This document shows positions 1 through 6,889 of a stretch of 53,083 bases of DNA, piece by piece. Under the pieces are notes generated by a model. The model ran no database searches. It worked only from the letters and a program-made list of their open reading frames with translations, and had not been told where the DNA came from. The position numbers were made by a program, and so were the translations under genes. Origin of the DNA: an uncultured Aquimarina sp. (GTDB lineage: Bacteria > Bacteroidota > Bacteroidia > Flavobacteriales > Flavobacteriaceae); NCBI GenBank assembly GCA_947489195.1, contig CANLCT010000031.1:1-53083 (forward strand), read 5' to 3'. The first letter of the stretch is position 1; each line of letters opens with the position of its first letter.

Positions 1-82
1 AATCTAATATTCGCATTTTTATCGCTCTTAAATTAGGTCTAATTTACGAAATTAGGTACTAATACGGATAAGCATAAAAAAC

Positions 83-119
83 AAAAAGCCTTAGTATTTT
101 TAACACCAAGGCTTTTTTT
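83..119 (-). terminator. Intrinsic terminator after ychF
   Basis: Inverted repeat AAAAAGCCTT ... AAGGCTTTTTTT with a loop of about 15 bases, placed just past the ychF stop codon. Read on the minus strand it ends in a U-run. The A-run on the other side means it could also terminate plus-strand transcription entering from the left. Confidence 0.75.
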
Positions 120-140
120 AAGTTTTTTGATTTATAACAA

Positions 141-1235
141 TTATACGTTAAACAAAAAATGCATCACATCTCCATCTTTAACAATATAATTTTTACCTTC
201 TACATTTAATTTTCCTGCTTCTCTTGCTTTTGACTCACTACCTAATGCTACATAATCATCATAAGCAATTACTTCGGCTCTAATAAAACCTTTTTCAAAA
301 TCGGTATGAATCACTCCAGCCGCTTGAGGTCCTGTTGCTCCAATTGGAATAGTCCAAGCTCGCACTTCCTTAACTCCAGCTGTAAAATAGGTTTGCTGAT
401 TTAATAATTTATAAGCAGCTCTAATTAAAACTGCAGCTCCCGGCTCTTCTAATCCAATATCTTGTAGAAAAAGCTGGCGTTCTTCATAATCTTCTAATTC
501 ATTAATATCGGCTTCGGTACCTACTGCTAAAATAATCACTTCTGCACTTTCATTAGCAACCTCTTTTTTTACATTCTCAACATATGCATTACCAGAAACC
601 GCAGATCCTTCGTCTACATTACAAACATACAACACTGGTTTATCTGTAATTAATTGAAGGGTCGAAACTATATCCTCTCTTTCTTCATCCGAAAACTCAA
701 TTGCTCTCACTGAAATTCCTGCTTCTAACTGTTCCTTTATCTTTAAAAGAATAGCCTCCTCTTTTTGAGCTTCTTTATTTCCTGTACGAGATGCTCTTTT
801 AACCTTATCTAGCTTTTTTTCAACCGTATCAAGATCCTTTAATTGTAATTCAATATCAATAGTTTCTTTATCTCTTATTGGGTCTACTGAACCATCAACA
901 TGTACGATATTATCATTATCAAAACAACGTAACACATGAATTATAGCATCAGTTTCTCTTATATTCGCTAAAAATTGATTACCTAAACCTTCACCTTTAC
1001 TTGCTCCTTTCACTAAACCTGCAATGTCAACAATTTCAACAGTAGCTGGCAATACTCGTTCAGGGTTTATCAAAGATTCAAGTTTTTCTAATCTTGGATC
1101 TGGAACATTTACAACCCCTACATTGGGTTCAATTGTACAAAATGGAAAATTAGCACTTTGTGCTTTTGCATTTGATAAACAGTTAAATAATGTTGATTTT
1201 CCAACATTTGGCAATCCTACAATACCAGCTTTCAT
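141..1235 (-). CDS. ychF: Redox-regulated ATPase YchF (OLA1 family)
   Basis: P-loop NTPase of the Obg/YchF family that binds ATP rather than GTP and associates with ribosomes in the cytoplasm. The 364 residues match the usual family length of about 363. The Walker A motif GLPNVGKS is at residues 7-14, the switch region [20 protein letters not shown] is around 70-90, and the variant base-specificity motif NVDE is near 206, where GTPases carry NKxD; that is the YchF hallmark. The C-terminus has the TGS/DUF933-type region ending in [11 protein letters not shown]. The ATG start gives the canonical [14 protein letters not shown] opening. It is monocistronic, with a hairpin terminator directly downstream. 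Confidence 0.97.
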   Translation of the reverse strand: MKAGIVGLPNVGKSTLFNCLSNAKAQSANFPFCTIEPNVGVVNVPDPRLEKLESLINPERVLPATVEIVDIAGLVKGASKGEGLGNQFLANIRETDAIIHVLRCFDNDNIVHVDGSVDPIRDKETIDIELQLKDLDTVEKKLDKVKRASRTGNKEAQKEEAILLKIKEQLEAGISVRAIEFSDEEREDIVSTLQLITDKPVLYVCNVDEGSAVSGNAYVENVKKEVANESAEVIILAVGTEADINELEDYEERQLFLQDIGLEEPGAAVLIRAAYKLLNQQTYFTAGVKEVRAWTIPIGATGPQAAGVIHTDFEKGFIRAEVIAYDDYVALGSESKAREAGKLNVEGKNYIVKDGDVMHFLFNV

Positions 1236-1440
1236 TCAGTTTTATTTTGAATTCAGTCAACTACTTAATAGAAATTCTACTAAAGTATTCGTTGAACAAA
1301 AATTTTTATATGATGAGATAATTCTCTAAATAATTAAATTTCGCAACATGCGAGTTAAATTAACTGCAAATATAAGTGGGTTTATGCTGGTAAACAATGT
1401 AGCATAAAATTATTCTAACATTTATTATAATTTATTTAGT

Positions 1441-1861
1441 CTACGATTGTTTTCTTAACCAATATTGGGTTCTTCCTAATAACGAAAAACCTATATAACC
1501 TCTAACTTTCAATTTATTATTTTCTACTAATTCTAAATAGCATTTATAAACATTACCCGATTCAGGATCAGTAATTGCACCTCCATTATACTCATCTCCG
1601 TCTTTTTCTAGACCTTCAATAATAATCATTCCTAAAATCTTTTGGTTTTTCTTCTCCCCTTCACATTTATCACAAATATCATTCGGAGTACCAGATTCTT
1701 TTTGAATAATCTTCCCAAAATATTGATTTTTTTGTTTGAATATTTCAACGACTGATCGTTTTCTCCTGTTTTATCATCGTAAGTTTCCCACTGACCTTCT
1801 AACTGCTGACAAAAACTCATTTTTACTAAAAAAACAAACACAATAGACTCCAAGTTTTCAT
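1441..1861 (-). pseudogene. DUF2147 family secreted protein, broken by two frameshifts
   Basis: The C-terminal part, from MIIIEGLEKDGDEYNGG to VRGYIGFSLLGRTQYW, is a clear DUF2147 ending. Upstream, another frame encodes GQWETYDDKTGE, the DUF2147 opening, and a third gives a signal peptide starting MKTWSLLCLFF at ATG 1861-1859. Joining the frames needs one extra base in the A7 run at 1828-1834 and one at about 1759-1762. This restores GQWETYDDKTGE, then RSVVEIFKQKNQYFGKI and ESGTPNDICDKCEGEKKNQKILGMII, all expected family sequence. Both lesions are single-base losses in or beside homopolymers, so recent decay and sequencing error are both possible. The function of DUF2147 proteins is not well established. 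The nearest neighbours are ychF and tRNA-Ser, with no operon. Confidence 0.85.
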
Positions 1862-2028
1862 AATAATATTTAATTATCTTTTTACTTTATATTCATTGAT
1901 GAAAATAGCACTATTTATATCAAACCAAATTTACTTTATATTTTCTTTTAGAATTTTGTTTGAGTTAATAGAATTACTCTACAGTCATTTAATAAAAAGT
2001 CAAATCTAAATTTCATTTTTATTTTCTA

Positions 2029-2059
2029 TTTGAAATGAAAAAGAATAACCTTAGATTTG
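2029..2059 (+). promoter_or_regulatory. Bacteroidota-type promoter of tRNA-Ser
   Basis: TTTG at 2029-2032 and TAGATTTG at 2052-2059, separated by 19 bases. This matches the Bacteroidota primary-sigma consensus (TTTG at -33, TAnnTTTG at -7). It ends 16 bases before the tRNA. Confidence 0.7.
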
Positions 2060-2075
2060 CCATCGTTATAATTAA

Positions 2076-2163
2076 AGAGAGGTGGCCGAGTGGTCGAAGG
2101 CGCACGCCTGGAAAGTGTGTATACACCAAAAGTGTATCGAGGGTTCGAATCCCTTTCTCTCTG
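2076..2163 (+). tRNA. tRNA-Ser (anticodon GGA)
   Basis: An 88-nt class II tRNA. The acceptor AGAGAGG pairs with TCTCTCT (one G-U pair), followed by discriminator G at 2163. The anticodon stem CACGC/GTGTG encloses the loop CTGGAAA, giving GGA. It has a long variable arm (about TATACACC...GTGTATC) and T-loop TTCGAAT. CCA is not encoded. A promoter lies before it and an intrinsic terminator after it. Confidence 0.97.
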
Positions 2164-2175
2164 CTTTACAAAACC

Positions 2176-2211
2176 AAAAAGCGATTCGTATTTATACGAA
2201 TCGCTTTTTTT
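2176..2211 (+). terminator. Intrinsic terminator after tRNA-Ser
   Basis: Perfect stem GCGATTCGTAT (2181-2191) with ATACGAATCGC (2194-2204), flanked by A5 and T7. It sits between the tRNA and the convergent gene at 2253, so it may act on both strands. Confidence 0.85.
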
Positions 2212-2252
2212 ATAACTTGTAGAGTGTATTTATATAAAAAAATTGTGCTATT

Positions 2253-3029
2253 TTATTTACCAATCTTAGTTAATCCAGCATCTGTAGCTAAAATATATAC
2301 ACCATTTGGTAACCCATTAATGTCTAGAATTCCATCTGCTTCTTTTTCAATAACCAAAGCACCAGTCATGTCATATAGTTTATAATCTTCAGTTTCTACA
2401 CTATCTGCAATAGTTACAATTCCATCTTTTTGTGAAATTGAAGCTGAAATATTTTCTTTTGCAAAATCGTTTACTGATAAAGCTGCTTCTGCCTCTTCTG
2501 TTGTTCCGATTGTTATAGGCATACCTCCATCAGCACTTGCAAATGAATTATCAAAAGCTGCAATAACCAATATATATTGATGATCTTCTGGAAGTTCAGA
2601 AGATAAAGGGATTGATGATATGTCTCTTCTTTCTACAGGATCAGTACCAGGGATTGCTTCATTTAAAAGATCATCCATATTAAGTGTTAATGTTGCTGAA
2701 TCAGTATTTTGACCTTCAAAAAAAGTCGCCCCAGCTGGTTCAGGAGTAGCTCTATTTACTCCTCTTGCAGGACAAAAAACGAAATCACCATATTGATTTA
2801 CAACAGTAGATCCATCAGCACCAAGTTCCCTTACCCAAATACACAAAAAATTAAAATCCTGACCATCAGGAAAAACCCATGAAACATCTAAATCAATGGT
2901 TTGTCCATTTGCTAAAACTCCTACTGGATTATCCCACGAGGCTTCTATTGTTGGTCCTCCGAATTGAGAAAAAACACTCGTCGAAAACAAACCAATTACC
3001 AAAGTTAATAATAATGTAATTTTTTTCAT
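2253..3029 (-). CDS. Secreted protein with T9SS type A sorting domain, function unknown
   Basis: A 258-residue protein with an N-terminal signal peptide (MKKITLLLTLVIGLFSTSVFSQ) and an acidic, beta-rich body. The C-terminal ~70 residues resemble the Por/type A T9SS sorting domain: a short strand pattern (IVTIADS, YKLYDMTGALV), the motif LPNGVYIL and a basic end (LTKIGK). It is therefore expected to be secreted or surface-attached through T9SS. Two cysteines (LCIWV and VFCPARG) are close enough to form a disulfide. I do not recognise a catalytic domain in residues 22-185. It is monocistronic and convergent with tRNA-Ser. A 14-base motif found upstream of the GH5 gene also lies about 145 bp upstream of this start. 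Confidence 0.8.
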   Translation of the reverse strand: MKKITLLLTLVIGLFSTSVFSQFGGPTIEASWDNPVGVLANGQTIDLDVSWVFPDGQDFNFLCIWVRELGADGSTVVNQYGDFVFCPARGVNRATPEPAGATFFEGQNTDSATLTLNMDDLLNEAIPGTDPVERRDISSIPLSSELPEDHQYILVIAAFDNSFASADGGMPITIGTTEEAEAALSVNDFAKENISASISQKDGIVTIADSVETEDYKLYDMTGALVIEKEADGILDINGLPNGVYILATDAGLTKIGK

Positions 3030-3173
3030 TTTTAGTTAAATTTTAATGTTATTTAAATTAATTATGAGATAAATATAATATTAAATTTCAAATACCATAC
3101 ATAATGCTACAAAAAAATACAAAAAAACTACTAAAACATAAATACCCCTACGAAAACGAATATAGTTTTTAGT

Positions 3174-3187
3174 TTTTTCTTACATAT
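3174..3187 (-). promoter_or_regulatory. 14-base upstream motif shared with the GH5 gene
   Basis: The plus strand reads TTTTTCTTACATAT. The identical 14-mer occurs at 28581-28594 and, inverted, at 28469-28482. Here it is about 145 bp upstream of the minus-strand T9SS-cargo gene at 2253-3029. No regulator is assigned; the shared sequence is seen directly and its role is inferred. Confidence 0.35.
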
Positions 3188-3256
3188 TTTATTTGCTTTT
3201 AGACAAAAAAATAGATTTACAAAAAAATCAAAATTCAAATTAATATTTATTACAAT

Positions 3257-3280
3257 CGTTATATCTTTGCTTATATAACG
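3257..3280 (+). promoter_or_regulatory. ModE-type operator overlapping the -7 box of the moco operon
   Basis: Perfect inverted repeat CGTTATAT (3257-3264), spacer CTTTGCTT, ATATAACG (3273-3280). It closely follows the E. coli ModE consensus (ATCGnTATATA-N6-TATATAACGAT). A Bacteroidota -7 element, TATCTTTG (3262-3269), lies inside the operator, and the modE-like ATG is at 3289. A protein bound here should block RNA polymerase, which suggests autorepression of the operon. Confidence 0.75.
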
Positions 3281-3288
3281 AAATCAAA

Positions 3289-3621
3289 ATGTATCAAATT
3301 AAAAGTCGTATTTGGTTAGAGAATGAAAATGGCATTTTTTTAGGAGAAGGCCGTATTCAACTATTAAAAGCGATCCAAACAGAAGGTTCATTATCTAAAG
3401 CTGCAAAGTCATTAAAAATGTCTTATAAAAAGGCATGGAACTTAATTGATGCTATCAACAAATCTTCCATTAAACCTATTGTAACAAAATCTACAGGAGG
3501 TAACGGCGGCGGCGGCACTTTAGTAACTGATTATGGTAAACTGAAAATTGAACAATTTGATATTTTAAAAAAGAATTGTTGGGAGTTTATGAATTCGCAG
3601 AAAGACCTATTTAAGGATTAA
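3289..3621 (+). CDS. ModE-like winged-helix regulator (DNA-binding domain only)
   Basis: A 110-residue protein matching the N-terminal LysR-type winged helix of ModE. It has GEGRIQLLKAIQTEGSLSKAAKSLKMSYKKAWNLIDAIN (HTH around residues 18-60) and the wing sequence TKSTGGNGGGGTLVTDYG typical of ModE. It lacks the C-terminal TOBE/MOP molybdate-binding domains of E. coli ModE (about 260 residues), so molybdate sensing would need another partner or not occur. It opens the molybdopterin operon, and its stop overlaps the mobA start by one base (3621). The palindrome at 3257-3280 directly upstream is the likely target and points to autoregulation. Confidence 0.85.
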   Translation: MYQIKSRIWLENENGIFLGEGRIQLLKAIQTEGSLSKAAKSLKMSYKKAWNLIDAINKSSIKPIVTKSTGGNGGGGTLVTDYGKLKIEQFDILKKNCWEFMNSQKDLFKD

Positions 3622-4181
3622 TGGATAGTTCCACTTACATATTATGCGGAGGAAAAAGTAGCCGAATGGAAACTGATAAAGCTTTGTCTATATATAAAGG
3701 AGAAACTTTTTTATCTCGAATTATTAAAGCTGTTGATTTTTTACAAAATAAAATCGTATTAGTTAGTTCGAATCCAAAACATATTAATCTGAATATTGAA
3801 TGTATTCCAGACATCATTAATGATAAGGGTCCCGTATCTGGAATAGTAACTGCATTAAAAAATACTGAAACTGATATCAATATTATTTTGAGTTGTGATA
3901 TTCCCTTAATTAAAAACGACTTAGTTGGCTGGTTTCTTAATCAACATAATACTAGCTATGATGGAACTGTTATTACTTGTAATGGAAAACATATGCCACT
4001 GATAGCTATTTATAATAAAAAAAGCTTACCGATTTTTGAACAGCATCTAAAAAACGAACAACTGAAATTAATGAATGTATTAAAGGAATTACATATTAAT
4101 TACATTGAAACACCCTCCAAATTAGCCTATCAAACAGTTAATATTAATACACCTGAGCAATTAAAAAATATATCCTTATGA
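3621..4181 (+). CDS. mobA: Molybdenum cofactor guanylyltransferase MobA
   Basis: Cytoplasmic nucleotidyltransferase that joins GMP from GTP to molybdopterin to make the guanine dinucleotide cofactor. The 186-residue length is normal. The N-terminal motif is LCGGKSSRMETDKAL (residues 8-22), where most homologues have RMGxDKA; the Gly-to-Glu change is noted. LSCDIPLI (near 90) supplies the metal-binding Asp of the GT-A fold. It overlaps the regulator gene upstream by one base and moaD downstream by four bases (ATGA), so translation is probably coupled. Its presence implies that this organism uses a dinucleotide-type Mo-enzyme, none of which is encoded in the window. Confidence 0.88.
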   Translation: MDSSTYILCGGKSSRMETDKALSIYKGETFLSRIIKAVDFLQNKIVLVSSNPKHINLNIECIPDIINDKGPVSGIVTALKNTETDINIILSCDIPLIKNDLVGWFLNQHNTSYDGTVITCNGKHMPLIAIYNKKSLPIFEQHLKNEQLKLMNVLKELHINYIETPSKLAYQTVNINTPEQLKNISL

Positions 4182-4417
4182 CTATAAATATTTTATATTT
4201 TGGTTTAATAGCTGAGGCTATTCAATGTACTCAAGAAAAATTAGAAGTCGGCAAAACAACTTCTATAAAAGAAATTAAAAAGCTTTTAATAAATAAGTAT
4301 AATGTATTAGAAAAGTTAAGCTATCAAATAGCCGTTGATCAAAAATTAGTTAATGATCATCAAATAATATCTAAAACTAGCGAAATTGCTATTCTACCTC
4401 CTTTTGCTGGAGGGTAA
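4178..4417 (+). CDS. moaD: Molybdopterin synthase small subunit MoaD
   Basis: A 79-residue ubiquitin-fold sulfur carrier. The C-terminus ends in PPFAGG, the conserved Gly-Gly tail that is adenylated and thiocarboxylated, then inserted into MoaE. It overlaps mobA by four bases. A short hairpin with a T-run follows the stop, before moaE. No MoeB-type adenylating enzyme is present in the window, so activation relies on a gene elsewhere. Confidence 0.9.
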   Translation: MTINILYFGLIAEAIQCTQEKLEVGKTTSIKEIKKLLINKYNVLEKLSYQIAVDQKLVNDHQIISKTSEIAILPPFAGG

Positions 4418-4422
4418 TATTT

Positions 4423-4446
4423 GGTAGTTCAAAACTACCTTTTTTT
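4423..4446 (+). terminator. Hairpin with T-run between moaD and moaE
   Basis: GGTAGTT (4423-4429) pairs with AACTACC (4433-4439), followed by T7. It has the form of an intrinsic terminator but lies inside an otherwise co-directional operon, so it may be leaky or act as an attenuator. Confidence 0.6.
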
Positions 4447-4483
4447 GAATTAAAATACATAAGTAGCATATAAAAAAATTAAA

Positions 4484-4912
4484 ATGAAAAACGTATTTAG
4501 ACAAGGCCCCATAACTTCTGAATTTATTGGAAACTCAATACAAAAACACCAATCAAAAACTAGCATTGGTGCACATAATATATTTTTAGGTCAAGTACGT
4601 GCTGATCAAATTGAAAACAAGCAAGTAACCGCTATTGAATATTCTGCGTATGAAGAAATGGCAAACAAAAAATTTCATGAAATTAGAGAGGCTGCTTTTG
4701 AAAAATTTGAATTAACCTGCTCACACATTTATCATAGTATTGGAAAAGTTGGGGTTGGCGAAATCTGTTTATTTGTTTTTGTATCTGCACCACACCGAAA
4801 GGTTGTTTTTGACGCTATTGAATATTTAGTAGAGCGTATAAAAAAAGAAGCTCCAGTTTTTGGTAAAGAAATTTTTGAAGACCAATCACATGTTTGGAAA
4901 GTAAATAAATAA
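4484..4912 (+). CDS. moaE: Molybdopterin synthase catalytic subunit MoaE
   Basis: A 142-residue protein of the MoaE family that converts precursor Z (cPMP) into molybdopterin using sulfur from MoaD. Family signatures are GAHNIFLGQVRAD (residues 29-41), IEYSAYEEMANKKF (around 50-64), YHSIGKVGVGEICLFVFVSAPHRKVVFDAIEYLVERIKKEAPVFGKEIFED, with Lys residues in the C-terminal catalytic stretch (IKKEAPVFGKE). It lies 66 bp after moaD, separated by a terminator-like hairpin, and 51 bp before moaC-mogA. Confidence 0.93.
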   Translation: MKNVFRQGPITSEFIGNSIQKHQSKTSIGAHNIFLGQVRADQIENKQVTAIEYSAYEEMANKKFHEIREAAFEKFELTCSHIYHSIGKVGVGEICLFVFVSAPHRKVVFDAIEYLVERIKKEAPVFGKEIFEDQSHVWKVNK

Positions 4913-4963
4913 TTCTTTAATAGTTTTCTATATTTTTTACCAACAACTAATAATCAACAAAAA

Positions 4964-5869
4964 ATGGTAGATATTACTCATAAAAATAACACACTACGCA
5001 CAGCTGTTGCACAAGCATCTGTAAAAGTAGGGAGTACCAAAACGATAGAAGCTATTCTAACAAAACAAATCCCAAAAGGAGATGTTTTTGAAATGGCCAA
5101 AACCGCTGGGCTTTTTGCTGCAAAACGCACCAGTGATATGATTCCTGATTGTCACCCCTTACCTATTGAGTTTACAAGTGTTGAATTTGTTATTGAAAAC
5201 TTGTTAATTCATATTAAGGTAACTATTAAAACCTTATATAAAACGGGTGTGGAAGTGGAAGCTATGCATGCCGCTTCGGTTGTTGCTATCACTATGTATG
5301 ATATGCTAAAGCCTGTAGATAATAATATTGAAATTGAAAATATTAAACTACTACATAAAAAAGGAGGAAAATCATCATATAAAGATTCTGGTAAAGGTAT
5401 TAAAGCTGCTGTAATTGTTTGTTCGGATAGTATTAGTGCCGGTCATAAAGAAGATCGTGCAGGAAAAGCAATTATCGAAAAACTTGAAAGCTGTGGAGTT
5501 TCCGTTAGTGAATACACTATTATTCCTGATGAATTTGATCAAATACAAGAAAAAACTAAGTCACTTCAAAAAGCGGGCAATCAACTCATCATTTTTACTG
5601 GAGGTACTGGTTTATCACCTCGCGATGTGACTCCACAAGCATTAGAACCATTAATAGAACAACGAATCCCTGGTATTGAAGAAGCTATTCGTAATTATGG
5701 ACAAAATAGAATGCCCTATGCTATGCTTTCGCGAAGTTTAGCAGGTGTTATTGGAAATACTATTGTTTTGGCATTACCTGGTTCGACAAATGGAGCTAAG
5801 GAATCTATGGATGCTATTTTCCCTGCCGTGTTACATGCATTTAAAATTTTAAAAGGAGCCCAACACTAA
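4964..5869 (+). CDS. moaCB: Bifunctional MoaC-MogA/MoaB fusion
   Basis: A two-domain molybdopterin enzyme of 301 residues. Residues 1-140 are MoaC, cyclic pyranopterin monophosphate synthase, with the active-site motifs MIPDCHPLPIEF (around 59-70) and GVEVEAMHAASVVAITMYDM (around 95-114). Residues about 146-301 form a MoaB/MogA adenylyltransferase with AAVIVCSDSISAGHKEDRAG, FTGGTGLSPRDVTP and LPGSTNGAKESMD. The fusion combines an early step (with MoaA) and the late adenylation of molybdopterin before metal insertion. The fused form is known in Bacteroidota. The moaA start overlaps its last base. No MoeA is present nearby. Confidence 0.93.
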   Translation: MVDITHKNNTLRTAVAQASVKVGSTKTIEAILTKQIPKGDVFEMAKTAGLFAAKRTSDMIPDCHPLPIEFTSVEFVIENLLIHIKVTIKTLYKTGVEVEAMHAASVVAITMYDMLKPVDNNIEIENIKLLHKKGGKSSYKDSGKGIKAAVIVCSDSISAGHKEDRAGKAIIEKLESCGVSVSEYTIIPDEFDQIQEKTKSLQKAGNQLIIFTGGTGLSPRDVTPQALEPLIEQRIPGIEEAIRNYGQNRMPYAMLSRSLAGVIGNTIVLALPGSTNGAKESMDAIFPAVLHAFKILKGAQH

Positions 5870-6876
5870 TGAATACAAAAACCGATATATTAACTGATAG
5901 ATTTAAGCGCAAGCATACCTATTTACGCATTTCTTTAACCGAAAAGTGTAACTTACGTTGTACTTACTGTATGCCTGCTGCAGGTATTCCATTAGCTCCC
6001 AGAGCACATTTAATGACTGCTAATGAGGTTTTTGAAATTGCCAAACTATTTGTTGCAAACGGGGTTTCTAAAATTAGACTTACTGGTGGCGAACCTTTAG
6101 TTCGAAAAGATTTTGAAGAAGTAATTCGAAAGCTTGCCACACTCAATGTTGAAATAGCCATAACCACCAATGGTATTTTATTAGATCGTTACCTCCCACT
6201 CTTACTCGAATTAGGAATTACTAATATTACCATAAGTATTGATTCGCTTGACGCTGAAAAAAATCAACAAATTACAAGACGAGATTATTTTGAAACTGTA
6301 TGGAATAATATCAAAAAAATACAATTACTAACGGATGAAGTAAAACTGAATATCGTTTTAATGAAAGGTGTTAATGATAATGAAATCATCAATTTTGTTG
6401 AATTAACACGTTTAGAAAATTTAAAGATTCGATTTATTGAGTTTATGCCTTTTGATGGCAATGAATGGAATACAGAAAAACTAGTCAAACAAACTGAAAT
6501 TTTAGAAAGGTTAAATACTCATTTTAATACAAGTCAAGTTATACGAATTACAGATGCTCCTAACGATACCTCTCGAAATTTCAAAATTCAAGGATTTCGA
6601 GGTCATTTTGCTATTATAAGTTCTGTAACTAATCCCTTTTGTGATACCTGTAATCGGATTCGTTTAACTGCCGATGGTAAACTTAAAAACTGTTTATTTT
6701 CTTCTAGCGAAAGCGAACTACTTACTGATTTTAGAAATGGATTAGATATTACCTCAAAAATAAAACTAGCCATGTTAGGTAAACATAAATATCGAGGAGG
6801 TATGGATACCATGGCAAAATTAGAAGACCCTAAATTACATTCAAATAACCGAAGCATGATTGCTATTGGAGGATAA
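5869..6876 (+). CDS. moaA: GTP 3',8-cyclase MoaA (radical SAM)
   Basis: A 335-residue radical SAM enzyme that makes 3',8-cyclo-GTP, the first step to molybdopterin. The SAM cluster motif CNLRCTYC is at residues 27-34 (Cys-x3-Cys-x2-Cys), and the SAM-binding GGEP is within RLTGGEPLV. The second cluster is built by CDTCNRIRLTADGKLKNC near residues 258-275. The protein ends in the conserved C-terminal Gly-Gly (MIAIGG), which is needed for activity in the family. It is the last gene of the moco operon and converges on the Pel-like operon 13 bp away. Confidence 0.96.
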   Translation: MNTKTDILTDRFKRKHTYLRISLTEKCNLRCTYCMPAAGIPLAPRAHLMTANEVFEIAKLFVANGVSKIRLTGGEPLVRKDFEEVIRKLATLNVEIAITTNGILLDRYLPLLLELGITNITISIDSLDAEKNQQITRRDYFETVWNNIKKIQLLTDEVKLNIVLMKGVNDNEIINFVELTRLENLKIRFIEFMPFDGNEWNTEKLVKQTEILERLNTHFNTSQVIRITDAPNDTSRNFKIQGFRGHFAIISSVTNPFCDTCNRIRLTADGKLKNCLFSSSESELLTDFRNGLDITSKIKLAMLGKHKYRGGMDTMAKLEDPKLHSNNRSMIAIGG

Positions 6877-6889
6877 ATCGACTATATTT

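Noticed and set aside
1024..1329. Plus-strand ORF of 101 codons opposite ychF
   Set aside because: It is antisense to the conserved P-loop end of ychF, with no plausible function.
2035..2385. A 116-codon plus-strand ORF across tRNA-Ser
   Set aside because: It translates the tRNA and terminator and overlaps the T9SS gene. It is not protein-like.
3181..3288. A molybdenum-cofactor riboswitch before the moco operon
   Set aside because: The region before the ATG is short and AT-rich, with only the operator palindrome. No complex fold is visible.
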